NCBI GenBank assembly: GCA_013416445.1
Contig: JACCER010000004.1
Coordinates: 1-64,000, forward strand
Origin: Alcaligenaceae bacterium
Lineage (GTDB): Bacteria; Pseudomonadota; Gammaproteobacteria; Burkholderiales; Burkholderiaceae_B
DNA length: 64,000 bases
Reading direction: 5' to 3'
Of the stretch, positions 1 to 7,917 are shown in pieces. The notes under the pieces are model-generated. The model was given only the letters and a program-made list of their open reading frames with translations. It ran no database searches and was not told where the DNA came from. The first letter of the stretch is position 1. Each line of letters starts with the position of its first letter. The position numbers and the translations under genes were made by a program.

Positions 1-127
1 CAATTGGATTGAGGGCTTCTATAATCGAGTACGCCTGCACTCAGCTATCGGGTATCGTACGCCGGTGCAAATGGAGGCAGTGCTTAAAGCAGCATGAGCT
101 GCTGTACGTGAAACCGAGGCAAGTCCA
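1..127 (+). mobile_element. Right end of an IS3-family insertion sequence (transposase C-terminus)
   Basis: Bases 2-97 encode the last 31 residues of an IS3-type OrfB transposase, including the typical tail FYNRVRLHSAIGYRTPV, and end in TGA. The following 30 bases, finishing with GAAACCGAGGCAAGTCCA near position 127, look like the terminal inverted repeat. The rest of the element lies outside the window. It cuts into the gene fragment that follows, so the insertion broke that gene. The motif is seen directly; the exact IS end is inferred. Confidence 0.75.
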
Positions 128-401
128 CGATTTTTCAGTGGGCCATGCGGATATCAACGGTGATGGCCGACCCGATCTGCTGGCTTACCTAAGTGATTAC
201 GGCTTCGGGTACTGCGGGTCTGCCGGCTGTTCGGGCTATGCAATCCTTGCCACATCAAAAGGCTATACGGATGCACCCATCTATATCGCGAATTTCTATG
301 GAAAATTGATGGTCTTGCCGGCAATCCATAAAGGTATGCACGACCTGCGCTGTGACGACAGCCATTACATTTTCAAATGGAACGGGAAAGCATACGTTTA
401 A
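128..401 (+). pseudogene. 3' remnant of a secreted-type protein with a calcium-loop repeat, broken by the IS
   Basis: The open frame runs on from the IS end to TAA at 399-401 and keeps a coherent protein: a DINGDGRPDLL loop typical of FG-GAP/VCBS or dockerin-like calcium sites, then a Gly/Cys-containing stretch (FGYCGSAGCSGYAI) and a tail HYIFKWNGKAY. The 5' part with its start is lost to the IS. I do not recognise the exact family. There is no start codon or ribosome binding site for the remaining piece, so it is not expected to be made. Confidence 0.55.
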
Positions 402-419
402 AAACGCGCCGAATATGTG

Positions 420-572
420 CTACTCGATGCCGACATAGTTTGACATCAAGCGGCGGACCTCGTCCCATGCGTGGGTAACGAGCACTGCCTCGGCATATGG
501 CACAAGCCCGCGTGCTACGAATCCGAATCCCGATGGCCACGCCTGAGTGCCAGAGATGGTCACAGCAATATG
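420..572 (-). pseudogene. Short internal fragment resembling L-aspartate oxidase (NadB)
   Basis: Read on the minus strand this stretch gives an open frame ending in TAG at 420-422, with the segment THAWDEVRRLMSNYVGI. This resembles the NadB segment around HNWxELRxxMWDYVGI (the start of the helical domain of the quinolinate-pathway flavoprotein L-aspartate oxidase). Both ends are cut: the frame begins exactly where the carbonic anhydrase copy starts and stops early. The call rests on this one motif, so NadB is likely but not certain. Confidence 0.4.
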
Positions 573-575
573 GAA

Positions 576-862
576 GTTGCGGCGCGGTAAGCGCAACTGT
601 CAACGCACTCGAAAAACAGGCCGAATTTCCCGGCCATATACAAACCATAGTCACGGCGCTGATGCCAGCTGTACGTGCTGCCGCTGCCAAGCCCCATACC
701 GGCACACTGATCCAGGCGTCGACCATTGAAAACATCAAGCAAAATGTACAGCGCTTGCAAGAGGCTACACCAATACTGAGCAACGCCGTTCAAGGCGGCA
801 AGATCGAGATCGTCGGCGGCCTCTACGATCTCGAAACGGGTCGGGTGGAACTCGTTGCATAA
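576..862 (+). pseudogene. Duplicated 3' end of the beta-carbonic anhydrase gene
   Basis: These 287 bases match 4392-4678 with no gaps and a single mismatch (C at 681 against T at 4497), covering the last 95 codons and the stop. The copy starts inside the zinc-site motif (HTRCGA keeps only its CGA part), so the first zinc-binding residues and the signal peptide are missing. A chance in-frame ATG at 497 opens a longer frame, but its first 26 residues come from antisense of the neighbouring fragment. Downstream non-coding sequence is also related to that behind the full gene but has clearly diverged. Confidence 0.9.
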
Positions 863-1005
863 GCATCAGAATAAACCTGCATCCTAGGAGGGGACGGCTA
901 AAGCCCCCAATCCACGCCCTTCTGCGCCTTTCCTGCCTATCCTGCCTATCCTGCTCTGAGAATCATTTCAGCTTCAACCCCCTACTCCACCACCAGTATT
1001 CAAGT

Positions 1006-1033
1006 CCTAACCGATTTCGGTTGGGATTTTTTT
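1006..1033 (+). terminator. Intrinsic terminator after the carbonic anhydrase copy
   Basis: AACCG (1009-1013), a 4-base loop and CGGTT (1018-1022) are followed by a run of seven T at 1027-1033. It sits at the same relative place as the terminator behind the intact gene. Confidence 0.5.
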
Positions 1034-1128
1034 GCCCGGAACGCCGGTGCTGGCCAACGCGCAGCGTAGCATCGTAACGTTACCGAAACCGCCAAAAAGT
1101 CAGCGTCAAACGCGCGGTCTACACCAGT

Positions 1129-1326
1129 ATGCTGCACGCAAAGCGCTCATCGGCAGCCCTCGTCGCGGCAAGCGTTCCCGCACCCTGGCCTGAAGCATTG
1201 CCAGCACTTAACATCGAAGCCTTCAGAGGCACCCTGTTCGATGACAGCCGAGTGCTGTCTAAGCTTATCGGCCGGTCCACCACACCGCTGCAAGATTCCG
1301 TCGCCACCGCGCTCAAGGCTGCATAA
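1129..1326 (+). pseudogene. C-terminal remnant of an SDR/NAD(P)H-binding oxidoreductase
   Basis: The last 35 or so residues of this frame (IEAFRGTLFDDSRVLSKLIG, then RSTTPLQDSVATAL) match the usual C-terminus of atypical short-chain dehydrogenases of the NmrA/YwnB kind, where a LIGRPTTPL motif closes the protein. The Rossmann fold that should precede it is absent; upstream sequence is out of frame or unrelated. It is therefore read as a tail left by a deletion. The first 25 residues may not belong to the family. Confidence 0.45.
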
Positions 1327-1336
1327 ACTTATAATT

Positions 1337-1376
1337 GGTGTCCGGCTGTGCTTGGTTCCCAGCATCCGCGGACACC
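1337..1376. terminator. Long hairpin between convergent genes
   Basis: GGTGTCCG (1337-1344) and CGGACACC (1369-1376) form a perfect 8-bp stem around a 24-base loop that can itself pair weakly. It lies between the SDR remnant and the oppositely oriented gene that ends at 1393, so it may serve as a bidirectional terminator. No strong T run follows on either side. Confidence 0.35.
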
Positions 1377-1392
1377 TCTACTCTTCAAGGCT

Positions 1393-2394
1393 TCACGGCA
1401 ATGGCATGGGTGCCCACTGGAGGGTTCGGAGCAATACTTCCGGGTCGCACCAAACGAGGGCGCCGGTACAGTTGAGGTAGACATCCAGGCGAACCTCGAT
1501 CTCCGCCCAGAGTTCGTTCGGAGTGACCTGGCTTTGGTTGTACGTTACAGCAGGAATCAACTTAAAACCAGGCATCTCCAAATGCCGTGAGTACCCAGTA
1601 TTCTTAAGATAGATGTGCCACGCATCGTTCCCCTTTGCTTCCGCGATAGTTACGGGCACAGGGCCGGAAGGCCCGAATCCCCACTGAAAGATTGTCTGCC
1701 TGAGGAACAGGTCGCACGACGCGATGCCATTGCCCTGGATTAGATCCCAATCAGGCGCATAGGCGACAATACCGCCGAACAACTCCACATGTGGGCTGGA
1801 AAGAAATTGACCGCTTGCTGATGTGGGAAATCGTTCCGGTTGTAGCGCAAAAGAGGCTACCGCACCGAAGCTTGTGTGCATTTCGCCGTCGTAATTGTTG
1901 ACTTTTGGGCCACCCCAGAAATGAAGGCCGTCGTCGCGGAAATCCGCTCGCATATCTGGAGCGACATGGTTTTGCGTCCGAGCCCACCAGAATGAGTGGT
2001 CGACCGGCCGCACAGTGATAAGGTCACTCCATTTGAGCCCAGCCAATATCCGCTCGCGCTTTACAATACGATTCTTAAGAATCTCCGCGACTTGCTGGCT
2101 CCGCTTGAGAGCCGCGTCGCGCAATTCGACGTCCAGCCCTTCGAAATTGCGGCCTGGCTGCCCCAGCGTAGTAAAGAGTTGCCGTCGCAGCTCGGCGGAT
2201 TCCCGACGCATATCTGGTGTGAGCTCAGTTTCATCCGCGATAGACAGCATCTCGAGATGGGCTTGCCTACGAGCCGCCAGCGCCTCGCTCACCTCGCCCG
2301 TCAAGCTCTGAGCAGCATTTTCAATGACCAAACCATTGCTATCGCATGAAGTCTTAACCCGGATGTCCATGCATTCGTCCTTTGTCTGCTTCAT
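1393..2394 (-). CDS. Orphan 333-residue protein, function unknown
   Basis: An uninterrupted frame with a good ribosome binding site (GAAAGGTG) just before the ATG at 2392-2394. There is no signal peptide or membrane segment, so it should be cytoplasmic or released by another route. Residues 1-115 are charged and probably helical, rich in Arg/Glu/Gln; residues 120-333 are aromatic- and Gly-rich and look like a beta-rich domain (FWWARTQNHVAPDM, then LHFWGGPKVNNYDGEMH). I do not recognise the family. It stands alone, flanked by gene remnants on one side and a 570-bp gene-poor stretch on the other, which suggests accessory DNA. Confidence 0.7.
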   Translation of the reverse strand: MKQTKDECMDIRVKTSCDSNGLVIENAAQSLTGEVSEALAARRQAHLEMLSIADETELTPDMRRESAELRRQLFTTLGQPGRNFEGLDVELRDAALKRSQQVAEILKNRIVKRERILAGLKWSDLITVRPVDHSFWWARTQNHVAPDMRADFRDDGLHFWGGPKVNNYDGEMHTSFGAVASFALQPERFPTSASGQFLSSPHVELFGGIVAYAPDWDLIQGNGIASCDLFLRQTIFQWGFGPSGPVPVTIAEAKGNDAWHIYLKNTGYSRHLEMPGFKLIPAVTYNQSQVTPNELWAEIEVRLDVYLNCTGALVWCDPEVLLRTLQWAPMPLP

Positions 2395-2962
2395 ATCGTC
2401 ACCTTTCTTCTACCGATTGACGCGATCAAGGGCAGCGTCAACGTGCCCAACTTGTTATAAGTCGCAAAAACGGTCGGTTCAATACGGTCGGTCATTACCC
2501 ATGTTGTCGTTTAAGTGTGTCGTTTAACATGGGAGGATCTAATAGCCTGGCGAAGAGCATCGCAACGATTTATCGTGCGCTTGCTGACGGTATTTGTCAA
2601 ACAAGATATCCGCTTTTTTATGCAGCCAACTCATTGTTTTTAATAGGTACCTGCTTTCGCGGGCATGACACTGAAGTTCTTGTTCAGGCCAGCGCCTTTT
2701 TCGTCACCCGAGCCAAGTCCAACATCCAATTTTGGCGGTATCTCTTAAAGTTAATTCACTATTACCTTGACACGGCAGGTGATTTCAGAGCTAACCTTAA
2801 AAAAGAGAAAGCCTTGAGAGAAGCAAGCTCAGGTTACAGGCAAGCCCAGGGTCGATGTGCGTACATGTAGCGGGTTCGCCGAAATTCTCAAATCCATTGC
2901 CTCATCAGTTCTTGGTTTGCTAGTGCGAATCCCACTGACGACGACAGCATGCTGGAGGTCTT
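2395..2962. other. Gene-poor stretch
   Basis: No convincing gene. A 117-codon open frame (2517-2870, plus strand) lacks a ribosome binding site and reads as low-quality protein. The sequence is more AT-rich than its surroundings around 2560-2800. No inverted repeats strong enough to report were seen. The last 20 bases hold the GGAGG ribosome binding site of the next gene. Confidence 0.5.
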
Positions 2963-3547
2963 ATGACAGAGTCAATCAGTGAGGTTCCTGACGGGAAATT
3001 GGGCCTGATCCGGTGGAATTACTTATGGTACGTCGCAGCAGCCCTTCTGGTGATGGTCGCCGCGATCATCTACGGTAATGTCTGGTTTCTTGACTGGGTT
3101 CACGTCATGAGCGGCGTACTGTGGACGGGTATTGATTTGTTCATGGGCTTTGTCATCGGCCCAATCCTGCGCAGCGTTTCAATGTCGGTCCGCAAAGAGA
3201 TCATAATCCGGCTGACGCCTGTGACACTCTTTCTTCTCCCTACACTGTCAGTCCTTACTGGCACTGCGGGCTGGTTCCTTGCCGTTCAGCTCGGCTTCAT
3301 GCAACTGCCATGGCCCGAGTTCGGCTGGATCGCCGCCGCCCTGCTCCTTATCACACTGATGGTTATCCAGGGGCTTGGCTATCTTCTGCCCACGAGCGTG
3401 CGGGTCTGCTTAGAGTTACAAAAGCCGCAGCCCGACGGCCAGAAAATCGGACAGATGATGAGCCGCTTTTACTACGTCGTAGCAAGCCAGGGCGTAATGC
3501 AGGTGGCCATCATTATTGTCATGGCAAAGCTTGCCACTGGCGTATAA
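2963..3547 (+). CDS. Inner-membrane protein with about five membrane segments
   Basis: A 194-residue protein starting 8 bases after GGAGG. Hydrophobic segments lie at about residues 23-42, 45-68, 82-108, 118-145 and 172-192. The second contains DWVHVMSGVLWTGIDLF, where His and Trp in a membrane helix recall haem-binding or CopD/urate-oxidase-N-like membrane proteins, but no full family motif is present. It is monocistronic here, with about 270 bases of gene-free sequence after it. Function not assigned. Confidence 0.75.
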   Translation: MTESISEVPDGKLGLIRWNYLWYVAAALLVMVAAIIYGNVWFLDWVHVMSGVLWTGIDLFMGFVIGPILRSVSMSVRKEIIIRLTPVTLFLLPTLSVLTGTAGWFLAVQLGFMQLPWPEFGWIAAALLLITLMVIQGLGYLLPTSVRVCLELQKPQPDGQKIGQMMSRFYYVVASQGVMQVAIIIVMAKLATGV

Positions 3548-3815
3548 GTTACCGGCCCCAGGTGTCAGGACTAAAGCGATTTATGCACCGCACGCAGTTG
3601 AACATCGGCAATGCATAGGCGATTTCCGTATCGGCCAAACCATCAAACTTTCATACGGCTAGGCTATATATATTACGCCGCACAAAAGGCGATAGGCCTT
3701 TGTCAGGCATATTGCTTTTTTGCAGACCCAAAGCGTTCATCCATATTTGTGAAAACTCTTGTACTCCAGCAGATTTAGTAGTTTGATATAAGAGAGCCAG
3801 ATCAAGGAGTTATTC

Positions 3816-3929
3816 ATGACACCTGCCACTTTGCCAAACCAGCAATTCACGGTAAGCCATCTCAATGAAGATGACTTCAAAACAATTGAATTCAAAGCGA
3901 TGGTTTTCGTAAAAAAGGGAGATCAATAA
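3816..3929 (+). CDS. Small 37-residue ORF coupled to the carbonic anhydrase gene
   Basis: ATG at 3816 follows a near-consensus AAGGAG with a 6-base gap. The frame runs 37 codons (start MTPATLPNQQFTVSHLNEDD) and its TAA shares its last base with the ATG of the carbonic anhydrase gene (TAATG). This arrangement is the hallmark of translational coupling. The peptide has no signal or membrane segment; it is acidic in the middle and basic at the end (FVKKGDQ). It could be a regulatory leader, a chaperone-like partner, or just a device to deliver ribosomes to the next start. Confidence 0.6.
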   Translation: MTPATLPNQQFTVSHLNEDDFKTIEFKAMVFVKKGDQ

Positions 3930-4678
3930 TGTGCAAGCTATGCGCAAACAGTGCCGTATTAAGCAATTTGCCTGCGTCGCCTTCCAGGCGAGTTGCCATG
4001 GGCATGATGGGGGCCATTTCTTTGCTCGGCATGTCTGCGGCGGTTCGGGCTGCTCAAGCACAGCCACTTCCAAAATTGGCTAACGCACTTTCACCTGATC
4101 AGGCGATTAAGCGCTTGATGGAAGGAAACGAGCGATACACTTCAGGTAACACCCAGAACCGTAGCTTTGTCTCGACACGTGCGGCATTGGCCAATGGACA
4201 AAATCCCTACGCATGTATCTTGAGCTGCGCCGATTCGCGCGTTAGCCCCGAATTATGTTTCGACGAAGAAAGAGGTGACTTGTTTGTGACACGCGTAGCA
4301 GGCAACTACGTCACCAACGATATCCTGGCAAGCCTGGAGTATGGCGTTGCAGTCCTGCATTCGCCGCTTATTGCGGTGTTGGGACATACGCGTTGCGGCG
4401 CGGTAAGCGCAACTGTCAACGCACTCGAAAAACAGGCCGAATTTCCCGGCCATATACAAACCATAGTCACGGCGCTGATGCCAGCTGTACGTGCTGTCGC
4501 TGCCAAGCCCCATACCGGCACACTGATCCAGGCGTCGACCATTGAAAACATCAAGCAAAATGTACAGCGCTTGCAAGAGGCTACACCAATACTGAGCAAC
4601 GCCGTTCAAGGCGGCAAGATCGAGATCGTCGGCGGCCTCTACGATCTCGAAACGGGTCGGGTGGAACTCGTTGCATAA
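3929..4678 (+). CDS. Tat-exported beta-class carbonic anhydrase
   Basis: Catalyses reversible hydration of CO2 to bicarbonate, here most likely in the periplasm. The 249-residue protein opens with MCKLC, then a twin-arginine signal (SRRVAMG, residues 19-25) and a hydrophobic core ending near AAQAQ. Zinc ligands of the beta class are all present: C100, D102 and R104 in CADSR, H153 and C156 in HTRC. The start is fixed by the TAATG overlap with the preceding small ORF. An intrinsic terminator follows. Its 3' 287 bp exist a second time at 576-862. Confidence 0.9.
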   Translation: MCKLCANSAVLSNLPASPSRRVAMGMMGAISLLGMSAAVRAAQAQPLPKLANALSPDQAIKRLMEGNERYTSGNTQNRSFVSTRAALANGQNPYACILSCADSRVSPELCFDEERGDLFVTRVAGNYVTNDILASLEYGVAVLHSPLIAVLGHTRCGAVSATVNALEKQAEFPGHIQTIVTALMPAVRAVAAKPHTGTLIQASTIENIKQNVQRLQEATPILSNAVQGGKIEIVGGLYDLETGRVELVA

Positions 4679-4806
4679 GCATCACAAAAAACCTGACATT
4701 CCCTAAGGGACGGCCAAAAGCCCAAACTCACACCCTTTTAGCCCCTCCTGCCCATCCTGTTCTGAAAACCATTACAACGTCAGTCCTCTACTCCACCACC
4801 AGGCAT

Positions 4807-4842
4807 TACCCCCACCAACCATCGACGTTTGGGGTTTTTTTG
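4807..4842 (+). terminator. Terminator of the carbonic anhydrase unit
   Basis: A C-rich arm (4809-4815) and TTGGGG (4829-4834) flank a loop of about 13 bases, followed by seven T. It also lies just past the 3' end of the convergent gene at 4908. Confidence 0.55.
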
Positions 4843-4907
4843 CTTTCTGCTGGGCAATGACGCTTAAGCGGAAAACCAATCAAGCAACACGTGCTGCCAT
4901 CACTACC

Positions 4908-5423
4908 CTATTCTCCGAACATGGACCCGCCCTGCAAGAGCTTTTCGATCCCAGGCAAATAAAAGGGGTCGCCGCCCTGCTGTTGCCCACGACTCATGAA
5001 ATCCAGCATGCTGTTATCGCTTTGTGTCTGCGCCGAGGTAATGTTAATGAAACCAGCTACGTCTTCATATTCCAGTCTTTCATCGCTACGGTTTCTACGA
5101 ACCACCTGAAGCTTGAAGGTACCCGACACGTGATTGTGCGCCGCGTGCTCTAGAGTCAGCTCCCCCACTTTGCAGCCTTTGTTGTTGGGGCTGCACGATA
5201 TCCAGCCTGAATCAGGCTCATCAAAATCGCCCAACGGGCCCTTGGTAAGTGACTGCAGTTGCTGTGCCAAGCCCTGAATATCCGCTCCCGTAATATTGTC
5301 TGGATCGATTTGAGGATAGTCTATTGTCGCGACGGCATCACGAAGCTCAGACAACTTATCATCCATCGATTCTGGGGTAATCCTGAGAGAAAAGTGCCGG
5401 CCTGTAATTTGTTGAGCGGCAGG
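4908..5423 (-). pseudogene. C-terminal part of the split metalloprotease-like gene (after an in-frame TAG)
   Basis: This frame is the direct in-phase continuation of 5424-6314: after the TAG at 5424-5426 there are 19 open codons and then 152 more from a Met at 5366 to the stop at 4908. The Met at 5366 has no ribosome binding site. The product (from MDDKLSELRDAV) is acidic with two Cys (ISCSPNNKGCKVGEL), perhaps a disulfide, and an extracellular-looking composition. Most likely it was the C-terminal domain of one secreted protein of about 469 codons. Independent translation is possible but poorly supported. Confidence 0.5.
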
Positions 5424-6314
5424 CTACAGCGATGGCGTGGCCAAGCCGGTTCCCTCCCAAAGGCCTGCTTGCCCAAAGATGTATCGTAAATAAGCCGTAC
5501 GACGCCAGTCTTGAGGATCCTTGCTACCCAGCATATTGCCAACGGCATACCAAAAATACCAGGTTCCGTAGGTGCATTTCCACGATAGCTGGTCGACCCC
5601 CGGGCTGGGTGAGCGATATTCAGGCGGTAAGTTACCCCAATCCAACGGCTGATCAAAATAACGCACCCAAGTGGCCCGTGGTGACCCATTAAACGCATGG
5701 TCATAGACATACCCGTGCTTACGCTCTAGGTGTTGGATCTGCACGGCTGCGGCTGTGCCTTCCGTCAACCATTGGTTACCGCGCACATGATTGCCGTCCT
5801 TATCGACTTCACATTCTTTGGGCCCGGGTGGCTTGCTAGAGGAATATTTGAGATAGCCCGGGTTCGCCCTCTGAATACCATGAAATAGCTCGTGCACGGC
5901 TGCAGCTGTAAAGAGCTCTTCTAACGAGTCTTTTGGCTTCAGAAAGCCAGGGTGCGTGGACAGCGTCATGACGCCCTTGTCGTTCTGGAATGAGCCTATA
6001 TCAGATGTATCCTTTTTTAGATAAGCTAAATAACGTTCGTTGCCCTTAAATTCAAAGCGATCCTCTTCGTTTAACTGACGGGGCGCCTTAAAAAACAAGG
6101 ACTGAAACCAGACGCTGGCATGCTCCAGGTCTTCTTGGTATTTTTGTGCAAAAAGCTTACGCTCGCCTTCAGGTTGCTTTGCGTTATTAAAAACCTTGCC
6201 TATCAGATCATCCTTAGGCGCTTCAAGTACCGTCCAGCTCGTAGTGGGCCATTTGGCATACACCGGGCCAGCCAAACCCAAAGCAAGAACTACAAACGTT
6301 AAAACATAACGCAT
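5424..6314 (-). CDS. Secreted zinc-metalloprotease-like protein, ended by an amber codon
   Basis: The frame encodes a Sec signal peptide (MRYVLTFVVLALGLAGPVYA, then KWP) and a domain with the HExxH motif AVHELFHGIQ at about residue 150 and, some 50 residues on, WLTEGTAAAV, whose Glu could be the third zinc ligand as in gluzincins. The start at 6314 is preferred to the upstream ATG at 6365 because it places the signal peptide at the N-terminus. The frame stops at TAG (5424-5426) but stays open in the same phase for another 171 codons. Substrate unknown. The truncated product still has the catalytic motif. Confidence 0.65.
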   Translation of the reverse strand: MRYVLTFVVLALGLAGPVYAKWPTTSWTVLEAPKDDLIGKVFNNAKQPEGERKLFAQKYQEDLEHASVWFQSLFFKAPRQLNEEDRFEFKGNERYLAYLKKDTSDIGSFQNDKGVMTLSTHPGFLKPKDSLEELFTAAAVHELFHGIQRANPGYLKYSSSKPPGPKECEVDKDGNHVRGNQWLTEGTAAAVQIQHLERKHGYVYDHAFNGSPRATWVRYFDQPLDWGNLPPEYRSPSPGVDQLSWKCTYGTWYFWYAVGNMLGSKDPQDWRRTAYLRYIFGQAGLWEGTGLATPSL

Positions 6315-6505
6315 TGCGACATTCCCAAAGATAAGTAAAATTCTCTGCTTAATGAGAGAAAACATTAAAGATGGCTAGGAGTGCCGGTATAACGTTAATG
6401 GCAAGCCCGAACATTTCATTATTGCTGTAGAAACGGGTAGGCAGCCCCGTGCCTATGGCTGATGGTGACTGGTATTGGACACCAAACAACCAAACGGGAC
6501 TGCCT

Positions 6506-6589
6506 ATGCCAAATCGTACCACTAGATCACTGAATTTCGGGCGTCTTGGGCGGCGCCACTTACAGGCTAATTTTCAGCTTAGAACGTAA
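6506..6589 (+). mobile_element. N-terminal remnant of an IS1380-like transposase
   Basis: ATG at 6506 opens a 27-codon frame whose product contains TRSLNFGRLGRRHLQANF, close to the N-terminus of IS1380-type transposases (LxFGRxGRRxxxAxF followed by a conserved Gly-Gly/Ser-Asp-Gly segment that is missing here). The frame then ends, overlapping the 3' end of the oppositely oriented fapF. About 100 bases before the ATG may be the IS left end. Only the motif supports the call. Confidence 0.4.
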
Positions 6590-7823
6590 TAGGCATCCGT
6601 AGCATCAGCTCGGCGCCAGGTGCGTATTTCGTCGTGCCGACGCCTAAGGTAAGGTTGAGATTGGTGCTGGGAGTGAACTGGTATCCGTACCCGACCAATA
6701 GCTGGCCAACCTGGACGGACTGGGAGTTCGCCGCCGAACTGCCGTCAAATTTCGTTGGCATGACGTAGGTGTGTTGATAGCCCAGGCTCAATGACGATTT
6801 TTCGTTCAGTGACATCCCCATGCCAAAGTTGAGCTTGATCGAATCGCCTGGGTCCACCTTGCCGATTTTCAGGGCGCCGATGGTCTTATTGACGTTCTTG
6901 GATGGACGCCAGGTGTAGTTCAGGCCGCCGAAGAATACAACCGGGTCGGACGGATAGATCGCCAGCAAGCCGGCATCGTATGCATAGAAGCCGCTACCCG
7001 TGGGTTGCCTTTCCGGCATTGGCAGCCCTCCGGGCGTAGTGCTATTGGCAGCATAGGATATGTCGAAGGGACCTTTCCCGGTTGGCAGGGACGCCGTCAA
7101 AGAACCAATCAAGTAAGGGGTGTCTGGCCCGCCATCGTTGAACTGGTAGCGTGCGCCCAACTGGATGTCTCCGATCCCACTACCTGAATTGGTGAACGCC
7201 CTATCATTGGTCGCGCCTTCGGTCAGCGGACGCATGATGGTGCTCTGGTGGGTGTATACATACGGAATCTTGGCGTTCAGTTCCAACCGGTTTGTGAGAC
7301 CGTAGCGAACTGTAGCTGCGGCCGTCACAGAGGAAGTATCAACCTGGCGCACGTCTATCAGGCCGACCAGGATGGCCGGCAAGACGCTGAAGCCGACGAG
7401 GTTGACCTGGCTATTCGATGAATAGTTGTACTGCAACGATGGTTCTACGGAGAAGCGACCACGCGGCGTCAATATCCCGGGTTGTTCCAGGATAGGAGCA
7501 ACTTTCGCTGCTTCGCTTTGTTGGGGATTGGGTGGCGCTTGCCCTACGGACTCCTGGGCTACTTCCTTGTAGCCGGCCTGGACGGTGTTCTGTCCGGCAT
7601 TGTTTCCTTTGAAAGCGGGCCCTTGTCCCGAGCCGCCTGGCGCCTGCATGCGGATCTTCAGGCGTTCAAGGCTACGCCGTGTTTGTTCCAGCATCTTTTG
7701 CTGATCATTGAGCTGTTGCTCGAGTCGCTGGATAGTGGAGGCTTCGTCCTGCGCATATGTGGGCGATGCCGTCGCAAGAAACGCCAAAAACGTTGCGTGG
7801 GGCAGTGTTTGTTTTACGTTCAT
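6579..7823 (-). CDS. fapF: FapF-like outer-membrane secretion barrel
   Basis: Outer-membrane beta-barrel of the functional amyloid (Fap) secretion type. Visible parts in order: signal peptide (residues 1-24, ending PTYA), a coiled coil (about 28-60, heptads of Leu/Ile with Gln/Glu/Arg), a Pro/Gly/Gln linker (61-115), then the family start ILTPRGRFSVEPSLQYNYSS and the motif VGFSVLPAILVGLIDVRQV (about 143-161), with alternating beta strands to a terminal Phe at 414. In Pseudomonas FapF trimers let amyloid subunits cross the outer membrane. It is the last gene of a five-gene minus-strand operon; an AGGGA ribosome site precedes the ATG. Confidence 0.85.
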   Translation of the reverse strand: MNVKQTLPHATFLAFLATASPTYAQDEASTIQRLEQQLNDQQKMLEQTRRSLERLKIRMQAPGGSGQGPAFKGNNAGQNTVQAGYKEVAQESVGQAPPNPQQSEAAKVAPILEQPGILTPRGRFSVEPSLQYNYSSNSQVNLVGFSVLPAILVGLIDVRQVDTSSVTAAATVRYGLTNRLELNAKIPYVYTHQSTIMRPLTEGATNDRAFTNSGSGIGDIQLGARYQFNDGGPDTPYLIGSLTASLPTGKGPFDISYAANSTTPGGLPMPERQPTGSGFYAYDAGLLAIYPSDPVVFFGGLNYTWRPSKNVNKTIGALKIGKVDPGDSIKLNFGMGMSLNEKSSLSLGYQHTYVMPTKFDGSSAANSQSVQVGQLLVGYGYQFTPSTNLNLTLGVGTTKYAPGAELMLRMPITF

Positions 7824-7917
7824 TGATGCTCCCTATCGGTTTGGCGATATCTCGCAGTAGTTTTATTCTATAGCTCTGAGCTGAAAAATCCACTGAAATA
7901 CATGTGCATGTGCACGC

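Noticed and set aside
497-862. Frame that seems to give a 121-residue carbonic anhydrase-like protein
   Set aside because: The first 26 codons come from unrelated sequence; the zinc-binding half is missing. Called as a duplicate fragment instead.
2517-2870. 117-codon plus-strand open frame
   Set aside because: No ribosome binding site, uneven composition and no sensible protein pattern; the GC level is low and it lies in a gene-poor gap.
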